Assembly: GCA_963580285.1 (NCBI GenBank)
Contig: OY757017.1
Span: forward strand, 110,145,245-110,209,244
DNA length: 64,000 nt
Direction of reading: 5' to 3'
Origin: Lucinisca nassula
Taxonomy: Eukaryota; Mollusca; Bivalvia; Lucinida; Lucinidae
Notes under the pieces: model-generated
The model's input: the letters and a program-made list of their open reading frames with translations, nothing else
What the model was told of the DNA's origin: nothing
Database searches by the model: none
Part shown: piece by piece, positions 52,330-61,379 of the stretch
Layout of the letters: each line of letters opens with the position of its first letter
Position numbering within the stretch: the stretch's first letter is position 1
Made by a program: the position numbers and the translations under genes

Positions 52330-53335
52330 AGAAGTAAAACAAAGATCAGGAATCGATGCAATTAACTCACCCCACCCATCAAACACACCGAAGGGAAAGA
52401 AACACAAACACTAAGCGACCAGACCATAATGGAAACCCAAACAAAGGAAGGCCATAAGGACAGTTACTTTCCCACAAAATGGCCACATGGCCATCCAATT
52501 TAAAAAGACACAAATGATACACACAGCAAGTAACAAACAACAACACAAACAAATCGCCACAGAAAAACCGCCTTGGAACGGTCAGTGGAAAGATTTCCAC
52601 TGGGGGGCTTAAATAGATTTTACGTGGTCAAAATCCTCGCCCTTACCTCCGTCGCGATTAAGACAAATAATTTGTTCAGTCCGCATGAAGGCCTCCTAAC
52701 ACATCAGTGCAACATCTCCGTGAACACAAATAATCAAAGAACCACAGAGGTGAGACAACGGTGAGGACTCGACAGCAAGAAACCACTGAAATGCTGGAGC
52801 AAAAGAAAACCAACAGTTAGACTCCGATGGGTCCGACCAGAGACAGTGCATCAGGCACCAACCAACATTACCTTGAATAAGATTTCTCTTATTCTCAATA
52901 AGCCTTTACGTTGGAGCCGTCATAGAATCTGAGGCCTGACCCACCGGCGTGCAATTATAGAGGGAAGCAAAGTTGCCAACCGTGATTGGGTTAACTACCA
53001 TGCATGCAGTCTGTCGTATAATATCCATGTTGTACCCAATCTTTTTATATCGAAGAATGATTTTACGAAATTGGGTGCTAAAGTCATTGCGGTTATATAT
53101 TTTTCTGAATTTATATACTAAGTCACCATAAAATTCGGGTTCCGATAGACCTTGTTGCAGAAGAGGTTTAAGTCCAATATTGAATTTTGAAATTAAATCA
53201 GAATGGCGCCTATAAAATTTTGAAAAGGCTTTGCGTAATTTATGGTACCGATAACCCTGATTTAGAAGTTTAGCCGTTAATAATTTATTACGAGTGTTGA
53301 AGTCAGTTACATGACAACACACTCAAAATAAAGGG
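52330..53335 (-). mobile_element. Family B retroelement 3' end, subfamily 2, best copy
   Basis: It holds the longest coding tail of the family (52906-53319) and a ~575-bp 3' untranslated region ending near AGTAGAAGTAAAACAAAGAT. It differs from subfamily 1 by AAGCGACCAGACCATAATGG and ACACAGCAAGTAACAAACAA. The 62.4-63.19-kb copy is the same subfamily. 5' truncation at about 53335 fits target-primed retrotransposition (inference). Confidence 0.85.
52906..53319 (-). pseudogene. C-terminal part of family B retroelement protein (RT-associated)
   Basis: An open frame of 138 codons without its own ATG: TDFNTRNKLLTAKLLNQGYR, YHKLRKAFSKFYRRHSDLIS, EPEFYGDLVYKFRKI, RQTACMVVNPITV, TAPT then stop. I recognise this as the C-terminal region of reverse-transcriptase-type proteins that are abundant in mollusc and cnidarian genomes. 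The F..R...L..KLL.QGY layout resembles the segment after the RT core in Penelope-like elements, but the class is not proven from this piece. The polymerase core is absent from the whole window. The ends of at least five other copies here carry the same tail in broken form. Confidence 0.7.
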
Positions 53336-53415
53336 CCACAGGCCAAGCGTCCCCCGATGTTTGAAATGTCAGTATGTGGTGAATATGGTTATAACATGTC
53401 CTTATATATATATAT

Positions 53416-53717
53416 AGCCGGCCCCGGTGGCTCAGTCGGATGCGCGTCTGACTGGTGATCAGGAGGACGCGGGTTCGACTCCCGCCGGGGTCGGCAACAT
53501 TCTTTCGTGGAGATTGATCATGAAATCTTTTCTACGGTCATTCTCTCCCTTCCGCTGATTCAAGAAGGGCAGTTGTCAGTTTCTGGCGAAAGAATGTGCA
53601 CTGTACTGGTTAACCGCTTTCGTATAAGCCTGCCCAGGAAAGTGTTGATAGGTAAACTGACCGGCTCAAAAATGACCTAAATAGTGTTGACTGGGCCGTT
53701 AAACTCCAATACAAACA
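53416..53717 (+). mobile_element. tRNA-derived SINE T
   Basis: Head at 53420-53492: acceptor GGCCCCGG/CCGGGGTC, A box TGGCTCAGTCGG, anticodon arm TCTGA-CTGGTGA-TCAGG (loop would give GGT), B box GGTTCGACTCC. Body GTGGAGATTGATCATGAAAT, TCTGGCGAAAGAATGTGCAC; tail TGTTGACTGGGCCGTTAAAC, the same 3' motif as SINE A. The D arm is one or more bases short, so a SINE head rather than a tRNA gene. Confidence 0.85.
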
Positions 53718-53739
53718 TATATATCCTTAACAATGTTTT

Positions 53740-55405
53740 GATATTTTACAACATTTCAACAGACTAATCTTTTAATTTTCCAAAATGTTGTGAGAAACAA
53801 TTTATGGGGAAAAGAAGATCTCCAAACCACTGTAAATGATGATTATTTAAAGTGAATGAGGAGTTGCAGTGATAACAATTTCTGTTGGCAACATGACTAA
53901 AATAAAGTCAAAAGTAGTCAAGTGCACCTTGGTTTAATATGATCGTCTTCAGGTCAATGGAACAATAATTGAAAAGTTGCATCCATATTCATTTAAAACT
54001 GCAAGAAGTATTGCAGGGTCCATACTTCATATAGAAAGAAAGAATAACAAAATAAGTTAAGCATGTCCTCGATATATTATGATCATCTTCAGATCCTGGA
54101 GACAATAACTGGAAAGTTTCATCCAATCCTTTGAAAACTGTAGGAGCAGCTGGGGAGACAAGATTATGTCTATGGAGGGACAGACCGACCGATGGATTGA
54201 CAAACGGACGGATTGTGACCTCATTACAATATGGTCTTCTTCAGGTAATGATACAATTATTGGAAGGTTTCATCAATAGACAATACTTACTGTTGATAAT
54301 AAGACAAAACTGATAAACTGTCACAACCCTGGCATAAATCAGTTCAGCTTGGCCTCGATAAGATATTACCATCATCAGGTCATGGGAACAATAACTGGAA
54401 AGTTTCATTTAAATCCCTTGAGAAATATAGGAGGAGTTGCGGAGACGAGAACTTTTATTCATAAAAAGACAACAGCTGACAAAAGGCCATAACCCTGGTA
54501 AAAATCAGTCAAGCCATACCTCGATAAACTATGATCATTATCAGGTCATGGGAACAATAACTGGAATGCTTCAATGGCAAAACCGACAAAACGCAATAAC
54601 TCTGGTAATAACCAGCCGAACATGATCTCGATCAAATATGATTGTCTTCAGGTCATTGGAACAATAACTGAAATTTCAGTACGAAAACACGCATATACAA
54701 ATTCATTGTAACCTTTATTCTTGAAAAATGAAACTTTTAAGATGAACAATTGTGATAGTTTTCTTATTTCTGCTCAAAATATTGACTGTGCGTACTGGTA
54801 TGAACCGCCTCATCGTGGCGGTTCTAACAAGTACCCACACTTTATATTTTAGAGCAGAGGTTTACCCCTGTTAACCCCAGTTGTACTATTCGAGTGGAGT
54901 TTTATATCGTATAAAAGTGGGGTTCAATAGGGTCAAACTTATATAGGCGTGTTTTCCTGATGTTTCATCAAAATCCCTTGAGAAATGTAGTAGGAGTTAG
55001 GGAGACAAGAACTTCTATTGTTAAAATGGCAAACACTGACATAGTCTCTGAATCTGGTAAAATCAGTCGAGCATGACCTCGATATAATATGATCATCTCC
55101 ACGTCATGGGAACAACAACTGGAACATTTCATCAAAATCCCTTGAAAGTTGTAATGAATGAGTGTTTGAGTTTTACGTCTCATCAACAGCTAGGGTCATA
55201 CGGAGACGGGACCTCGGTTGAAATACTCATCCGAAAGTCTGGAGAAGCCCTGCGACGCCTGGTTTACAAGGCGAGTAGAATTACCACTACACCACACCAC
55301 GGATGCTTCTTGAAAACTGTAGAAGTTGCGGAGACAAGTTTGTTTCTATGGACGGACAGACTGAAGGATTGAAGAAGACGGACGGACGGACAGACGGACG
55401 AAACC
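53740..55405. repeat. ~165-bp tandem array, ~7 units, interrupted by a MITE
   Basis: Units carry GATATAATATGATCATCTTC, AGGTCATGGGAACAATAACT, GGAAAGTTTCATCCAAATCC and GGAGTTGCGGAGAC. Anchors (AATAACTGGAA-type) near 54107, 54255, 54389, 54558, 54665 and 55115. The array ends in GACGGACGGACGGACAGACG at about 55378-55400. MITE P splits it at 54679-54959. Confidence 0.85.
54679..54959. mobile_element. Palindromic MITE P, full copy in the array
   Basis: Left end TACGAAAACACGCATATAC, right end TATAGGCGTGTTTTCCTGA. Core TGAACCGCCTC/GTGGCGGTTCTAACAAGTA at 54800-54835. The array sequence AAATTTCA | ... | TTTCATCAAAATCCC resumes across it, suggesting a TTTCA target duplication. It is collinear with the 51.5-kb copy in reverse orientation. 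Confidence 0.85.
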
Positions 55406-55968
55406 ATTACTATAGACTTATTCGGCTAACGCCGGGGACAACAAAGCGGGGTTGAGAGGAGCATTGATTAAACGGCCATGTTAACTTGATAGCTATTGCG
55501 TAGAATGGTCTAATAATCATGCAGAGGTTTATTCTCTGAAGGGTCGTGACATGCCAAAAGAGGTCTTCAAACACATGCGTTCGATGAGGCTTCAATCCGT
55601 TGGCCCCTATATTACATCCATTGTACACCTTGACCTGATAAAGAAATGCAATCTCAGGACAAGTGAGCTTTATCAGGTCAACGTGACATTTCACTCTTAT
55701 GAACCGTTCTATTGGAAAATTTAGCAAAAATGTTCTTATTACTGGAAAAAATGGAAAAAATAATACTTGACAAAATATCATAAGAAATATAACGGGCAGC
55801 TAAAACCAAATATATCCACCGATGATTGTGCGCCAGAATGTTGGGACGCACTGAGGTCAACCGATTGCCAATTTAAGAGTGTACAAATGAATAAAGTGCA
55901 TTCTTCATGCCTTCCAAACAGTATTTTTTTCTAATGAAAGGGTGTGATATATTTTATACTCCAAACAC
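55406..55968. other. No supported gene; one inverted repeat
   Basis: CTTGACCTGATAAAG and CTTTATCAGGTCAACG face each other at about 55628-55684. Minus-strand frames here have no recognised domain. Confidence 0.45.
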
Positions 55969-56008
55969 AGGTTTTAGGTGCTCGTTCTAACGGGTACCCT
56001 CGTTTATG

Positions 56009-56294
56009 AGGCCCCGCCCATCTGGGCTATGAGAACTATATTGGGCTGCATAGGGTTGCGACGCAGAGCTGTAATTGACTGCACATGAGTACTGGTAAAC
56101 CGCTTAGAAGCGCTGAGCCTGTCCAAATAAAGTGTTGCGAATCAGACCGGCATATAAAACCTATTGGTTTCCTTAAGTGGAAGGGCTTGAGATGTCATTT
56201 CACCTTAATGTCGAGTAAAAGTCCCACAAAATTGGAAGCAGTGTCTCCAAATGTCTTGACGGGGACGTAAAGCCTGAAAACAAACAAATAAACT
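56009..56294 (+). mobile_element. SINE A, copy abutting the exon 1 splice donor
   Basis: Head GGCCCCGCCCATCTGGGCTA, middle ACATGAGTACTGGTAAACCG, TTTCACCTTAATGTCGAGTA, tail CGGGGACGTAAAGCCTGAAA then AACAAACAAATAAA. The tail reaches position 56294, three bases from the GT of the LRP-like exon 1 donor (56297 on minus). A MITE P scrap (GTGCTCGTTCTAACGGGTAC) lies on its left at 55978-55998. Confidence 0.88.
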
Positions 56295-56297
56295 TAC

Positions 56298-56445
56298 GTT
56301 TCTAAGGCTAGTATTTTAAGGCCTCGAGGGTAGTTCAGACCGGATTTCAACGGCAGCGCATTATCACTGATGTAAATACGCCCTTGTGACTGTGATGTTC
56401 CTGTCGTCCAATAAATGTTCCTATCATTCCAGTCCAGCGATAAAC
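56298..56445 (-). CDS. LRP-like gene, exon 1 of window (YWTD blade)
   Basis: Acceptor ...TTTTCGCAG and donor GTAAGTT bound 148 nt that read as two leading bases, 48 codons and two trailing bases. The peptide contains LSLDWNDRNIYWTTG and GRIYISD, a clear YWTD-type blade (LDWxxxNIYWT...GxIxIxx), ending PRGLKILALE, the usual P-R-x-(I/L) run before the next blade. The entry phase shows at least one more upstream exon beyond the right edge; I found none between 56.45 and 64 kb. On the 5' splice-site side a SINE tail (56009-56294) runs up to the donor, so the early intron bases derive from the repeat. Family assignment is firm; the particular LRP is not. Confidence 0.88.
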
Positions 56446-57119
56446 CTGCGAAAACAGAATTGATTTTTTTTCTGTTTTTGATTTTATGGGCCTTTCAAGA
56501 TTATTTTGAACCGATCCTTAATCACAGATGGGCGTAAACTAGAGTATTCGGATACCTAGAAAATGTTTTTGTAAAACCACGCCCCCCCAACCATATGTTT
56601 TCGCTTAAACGTCCATTGACTATGATACTTTAGCACCAAAAACGACTGATTTCAAAAGTTGAAAAAAATGACAAAAATTAAATCAGTGATTAGGCCCAAA
56701 TCATATGCGCATCTACAGTCCATGACAAAAGAGCCTGCGAAGTGTACAACAGATTGGTATAAATTAGTATGACCACATCTTGTGGTTATATGCTTAATAT
56801 GTTCTAGAAAGGGTTATCCTTTGGAAGCAAGGAATACACCACAGAACTGGAAAATATGGAGTGTACATGTTTTCTGGGCCAGACTAGCTAGTTTCGACCA
56901 TTTAAGGCCTCAGCAGTGACCCTCAAATATTTTCAAAATTCATTAATGGAATCAATGCTCCCAAAGGACAAAAAGTCGAAAAATGATAATAAAAAAAAGA
57001 GGAATTACTACGGAAGGAGAATCCAAATGAAAAAAACACACACAAAAAACACTAGAACTGGTGTTTGTAAAACACTAATTCCCCAACCATATGCTTGCCC
57101 TTAAATGCCCAAATTTTCA
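56446..57119. other. Upstream flank of exon 1; SINE S scrap only
   Basis: TTTCAAGATTATTTTGAACC ... CACAGATGGGCGTAAAC at 56494-56540 is a decayed minus-strand SINE S fragment. No further exon found on the minus strand. Confidence 0.5.
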
Positions 57120-58735
57120 AAAGAAATTTTTCAGATTTTTTTCAATTGATAACCGGGCAACAATTTAAATATTTTTTAAATATCTAGCTACAAGAAAGAG
57201 ACACAATTAAATGGCCACAAATTGCAAAGGGCCATAACTCCAACAAACACTCATTAAATTGGTTGAAAATTAAATCAGGTAATCTCATCCTCCGACCCAA
57301 TCAGTACACAAAATCTTGCTAACGAGATGTCAATGTTATTTCATTGAAAGGGAAATAACTCATCAACAGGAGATAATTCGGATAAGAAAAAAAATACGTG
57401 TCAACATTTTTTTATGAAAATCCATGTTAGAAATTTCAAAGCACTAGTATACATGGTTCTAAGGTCATGCGGTGCACAAGAAAGCAAAACCATTAAATGA
57501 CCTGAAATTACAAAGGCTATCTCTCCAACAAAATTTAATTAAATTATCTGAAAATTTAGGTGAACTCCTTCTCAGTCCCAATCAGTGTACCAAACATCAA
57601 GGCTCTGGTTCAAAAACTCTTTGAGATATTTAGATTTCTGATTTATTTAATTAAAGGAACATAACGCAAAAGGGGAGATAAGACAGATAAGAAAAAAAAA
57701 CACGGGTCAACTATTTTTTCATGAGGAAACCATACATGGATTTCTAAACACTAGTATACATAGTTCTTAAGTAATACTATGCACAGGAAAACAAAACAAT
57801 TAAATTGCCAGAAATTATATTAACAAAGTTTCATTAAATCGGTTGGAAATGTAATCAGGTGATCTCCTACTCGGTCTTAATCAGTAAACCCTATATCAAT
57901 GATCTAGCTCAAATACTTTTGAGATATCTTGCTATCGAGTTTTCTATGTTATATAAATAAAAGGAAAATAACGCGAAAAAGGTAGATTATTCGGCAAAAA
58001 ACACGGGTCAACTATTTATATGAGGAAACCATAATGAAATTTAAAAAAACTAGCATATATAGTTCTTAAGGTATGCTATGCACAAGAAAGCAAAACAATA
58101 AAATAGCCAGAAATTGCAAAGGGCCGCTAAATTGGTTGAACATTTTATATGGTAATCTCCCCCCTCAGTCAAATATCAAGGCTCAAGCTCAAATACATTT
58201 TAGATATCTTGCTAACGAGATTTCTGTATTATTAAGTTAAAAAGGAAACAACTCGAAAATGGGAGATAATTCGGATAAGAAAAAAGTATGGGTCAACTTT
58301 TTCTTTTCATATGATATCTAAATATGAAAATTCAAAACACTAGCATGCATGGTTCTTAAGTTATGTTATGCATCAGAAAGCAACATAATTAAATGGTCAG
58401 AAATTGCAAAGGCCATTAACTCTTATTAAATTTCATAAAATTGATGGGGATTTTAATCAGGGTATCGCCTCCTCAGTCCCAATCAGTATTCCAAATATCT
58501 AGCTCAAATAATCTTTGAGATATCTTGCTAACGAAATTTCTATATCATTTAATTAAAAGGGAAATAACTCGAAAAGGGGAGATAATTCGGATAAGAAAAA
58601 ACAATATATGGTTCAACTGGTCCTTTTTTTATGAGCAAACCAAATATTAAATTTCATAACACAAGGGTACATGGTTCTTAAGTTATGTCATGCACAATAC
58701 AGCGTGACGAACGTACGAACGAACTAACGGACAAG
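57120..58735. repeat. ~300-bp tandem array, ~5.5 units
   Basis: GGGAGATAATTCGGATAAG-type anchors at about 57370, 57675, 57982, 58263 and 58579 (offsets 281-316). Units share CACGGGTCAACTATTTTTTC, CACTAGTATACATGGTTCTT, AAATTGCAAAGGGCCATAAC and GAGATATCTTGCTAACGAGA. It ends GACGAACGTACGAACGAACT near 58705. Confidence 0.9.
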
Positions 58736-58889
58736 CTAGAAGCAATATGGTCAAAGTTGGGGGCATAAAAATACGGGCACTGAATAATTTTCATATTAAT
58801 GCTGCATATACATTTCCAAGATTCTAGCTCTAACCATTTGGTGTCAAATAAAAATGCACTTAAATATTAAACCCCCTGTTCAGTTTTAA

Positions 58890-59325
58890 ATAATTCTGAA
58901 TACTTAGATCCTTAGGAAGCAAAGAATACACCAAATAAACGAAAATAGCAGACTCGGTTTTATTGAGTCTGTTTATGACCAGTACTGAAATGTGCTACAC
59001 CAGCCACGCCCTCTAGCACCGGCTTAAGCAGAACTCTATTTTCAAAATGATTCTAAATGAACTCAATGATCCCAAAGGACCAGTGCACTACGATGGATGT
59101 ACGGGGAGACTTTTTACGGCCGCCACACGGCACAGCACCAGCTGCAGTGAAGATAAATAAGTTCTGAATAGTTAGATCCTTTGGAAGCAAAGAATACACC
59201 AAATGAACGAAAATAGCAGACTCGGTTTTATTGAGTCTGTTCATGACCAGTACTGAAATGCGCTACACCGGTCACGCCCCCTAGCACCGGCTTAAGCAGA
59301 ACTCTATTTTCAAAATGATTCACAC
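58890..59325 (-). mobile_element. Family C repeat, 268-bp tandem, ~1.6 copies
   Basis: TTCTGAATA(C/G)TTAGATCC starts at 58894 and 59162. Both units continue with AAGCAAAGAATACACCAAAT, GACTCGGTTTTATTGAGTCT, CACGCCC(T/C)CTAGCACCGGCT and TATTTTCAAAATGATTC. Between them sits the GTACGGGGAGAC...GGCCGCCACACGGCAC segment shared with 41.7 kb and 0.3 kb. Confidence 0.88.
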
Positions 59326-59589
59326 GCACATCTACAGACAACGACAACAGAATCTTCGGAGTTTCAAATTGATCGGTTTAAAGCTATCATGTGCTGCGAA
59401 CACAAAGTACACACCTTCAAACGTGAAATGCCCAAGTCGAAAAGGGGCAAAAAGGCTAATTACTCTGCAATGAAACCGTATCGGAATAAAAAAAAAATAC
59501 TTGTATGCCTGTTGTTCATGCTGAAATTAAAATATAAATTTTCCGGATGCTAGCTCTAATCATTTGGTACCCACTACAATGCACTTAAA
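59326..59589. other. No recognisable feature
   Basis: Unplaced; TTTGGTACCCACTACAATGC at 59562 parallels TTTGGTGTCAAATAAAAATGC at 58839, perhaps array remnants. Confidence 0.4.
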
Positions 59590-59720
59590 TAGCATTTAAC
59601 CCAACACACGAAGTTGTGGGGAGGAAAACCACCTGAACTTCCGTCCGTTGTAGAACTAGGAGTCTCACACGTGACACGAGCGAGGCTTCAACCCCAGTGG
59701 TGAGATACCTAATGAGACAG
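59590..59720 (-). mobile_element. SINE S, fragment copy
   Basis: AGGAAAACCACCTGAACTTC, GTTGTAGAACTAGGAGTCTC, ACACGTGACACGAGCGAGGC, CAACCCCAGTGGTGAGATAC on the plus text read as a minus-strand SINE S middle. Confidence 0.7.
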
Positions 59721-59964
59721 CGCTGTTACCCGTATGTATATTTTCGAACTTGGTAATGGCTCGAAAACCTTTGGGGAACATGAAGCTTTGTTCCGATATA
59801 AGAATTAAATGAGCCACTGAGGTTACCAAGAGGTATTATGGAAACCAAGAAGAACTCTAAAAGTTGTATATTTTCGCTGTTATATAGAGAAAAGGTATAT
59901 TGTGTGTTATTATTCAAATCGCCTGGATGAGACGATTCTAATGATTACAAACAACATACATTGT

Positions 59965-60021
59965 CAGTGAAGGCCGTGATTAGAGGCCATAGAATGTGGC
60001 GCCTGATCTGTGCCTTCACTG
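59965..60021. repeat. Hairpin family H, copy 7
   Basis: CAGTGAAGGC...GATTAGAGGCCA pairs with TGTGGCGCCTGATC...GCCTTCACTG, loop TAGAA. The third-column pair here is A-T where other copies have T-A or C-G. Confidence 0.75.
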
Positions 60022-60204
60022 TTTCATTCCTGTTCGGAACTTGATAAAGATCTGAAAACTTATCGAATAAACGTGACAACACATATTTTGTTATTAGAGC
60101 TCTCCAAAGCGGAGGAATTACTATGTTCGACGTTGGTCAGTAAGGAGTTGTTGGCCCAACTCTATTGGCCACTAATAATCAAACACGCTATTTAAAATAG
60201 GTGT

Positions 60205-60495
60205 GAAAGCAATGATCAGTAATCGATACAATTTACCCACGGCTCCCACCAGAGACACCAAAGGAAAAGAAACATAAAAATGAAATAACTAGACCCGAAT
60301 GGAAACACCAATAGCGAAAAGCCAAAAGGACAATTACTTTCCTACAAAATGACCATGAGGCTGTCCAAAACAAAAATATACAAGCAATACACGCAGTGAA
60401 AGACAAACCATAACAAAAATAAAACGCGACAGAAGAACCGCCTTGGAACGGTCAGTGACACGAATTCCAATGGGAGGCTTAAACTTGATTAACGG
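60205..60495 (-). mobile_element. Family B 3' end, truncated minus copy
   Basis: GTGTGAAAGCAATGATCAGT, CACCAAAGGAAAAGAAACAT, ATAACTAGACCCGAATGGAA, AAGAACCGCCTTGGAACGGT, ending CAATGGGAGGCTTAAACTTG. Confidence 0.85.
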
Positions 60496-60499
60496 ATGG

Positions 60500-60775
60500 T
60501 CTGGTATTTTTTCTCCGGGTACTCCGGTTTTCGCAACGGATGGTCAGGTGGTTTTCCCACGGGTAATCCGGTTTTCACCCCTCTGAAAAACGATCGGCTC
60601 GATTTGAGTGAAATAATATTGAAAGGCAAGGCCAAACCAAACTAATCCGAAACATGATGAGAGAAAATTGGACAATCTCACATGTGACCAGAGCCAGGAT
60701 CGAACCACAGCGGTGAGAGACCTAATGATTAAGAGTCAACTCTTTCAACCATGTAGACCAGTGCAGTTACCTATG
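60500..60775 (+). mobile_element. SINE S, rearranged copy
   Basis: A plus-strand 3' part (GCAACGGATGGTCAGGTGGT, CTGAAAAACGATCGGCTCGA, AATAATATTGAAAGGCAAGG) is followed by a minus-strand head fragment (CTCACATGTGACCAGAGCCA, GGTGAGAGACCTAATGATTA) at about 60675-60770: two copies head to tail-inverted. Confidence 0.75.
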
Positions 60776-60890
60776 CGAACCTTGTAGATGCAGGTAATAC
60801 GGCACGTAGTGAGCAGTCTCGCCAGGTTCTACATGCACACAGTTTGCTATCATGTCAATGATCTGTCTATAAGAATAAATATCCCTATAT

Positions 60891-61221
60891 CAAAGAAATA
60901 TATAACCGCCCCCACCCATAGGGGCTTGAAGAAATATATGGGCTGCACGATGCTTCCACGCAGAGCTTAATCCGGCCCGCACACTAGTACTGGTAAACCG
61001 CTTAGAGGATCAAAGCCTGTCCAGGAACCGCGGTGCGAGGCGAACCGTCCATGCTAATAAACCCTATTGGTTTCATTGGGTGACAGGGCTTGAGATGTCA
61101 TTTCATCTCAATGTCGGGTAAAAGTCCCACAAAATTGGAAGCAACGTCTCCAAAATGACCTTTACAGTGTTGACGGGGACGTTAAACCTCAAATCAAACA
61201 AACAAACAAAGAAATATATAA
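60891..61221 (+). mobile_element. SINE A, intact 301-bp copy with perfect 15-bp target duplication
   Basis: CAAAGAAATATATAA occurs at 60891-60905 and 61207-61221. Between them (60906-61206) is the complete element: CCGCCCCCACCCATAGGGGC at the 5' end, GCTTCCACGCAGAGCTTAAT, CTGGTAAACCGCTTAGAGGA, ATCTCAATGTCGGGTAAAAG, GTGTTGACGGGGACGTTAAA, and an AAATCAAACAAACAAA tail. This copy defines the family's ends and strand. I do not see convincing pol III A and B boxes in the head. Confidence 0.95.
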
Positions 61222-61379
61222 ATAACACGAAAGCGCATAGGAAAAGAGTTTCTGACATGTTTTTCTGTTCAGAACTTTTTCAGTGCCAATTTATTTGTAC
61301 GAGAAAGCAGTTTGGGAGAAAGCCAAATCCCCCGCCGCACTTTAATAACAATGCTCAATCGTGTGGCCTTCACCTGTGA

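Larger units (their letters stand above)
1803..56445 (-). other. Span of LRP-like (YWTD propeller/EGF) gene, internal part, 7 exons
   Basis: Seven minus-strand exons join into one continuous frame of 1102 nt (367 complete codons). Exon order in the transcript is 56298-56445, 38977-39117, 38174-38282, 34935-35094, 31354-31473, 27090-27323, 1803-1992. All internal introns are GT-AG, with phases 2, 2, 0, 1, 1, 1 in order; the first exon is entered in phase 1 and the last is left in phase 2. The product is the end of one YWTD propeller, an EGF-like module and the start of the next propeller, as in LDL-receptor-related proteins, which are endocytic or signalling receptors with these modules outside the cell. 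Neither start, signal peptide, LDLR class A repeats, membrane segment nor tail is in the window. Which LRP (1, 2, 4, 5/6 or a mollusc-specific paralogue) cannot be told. Confidence 0.88.

Noticed and set aside
53420..53492. Functional tRNA-Thr gene
   Set aside because: Acceptor, anticodon and T arms fold, but the D arm is defective, no terminator follows, and a SINE body with the family tail continues directly.
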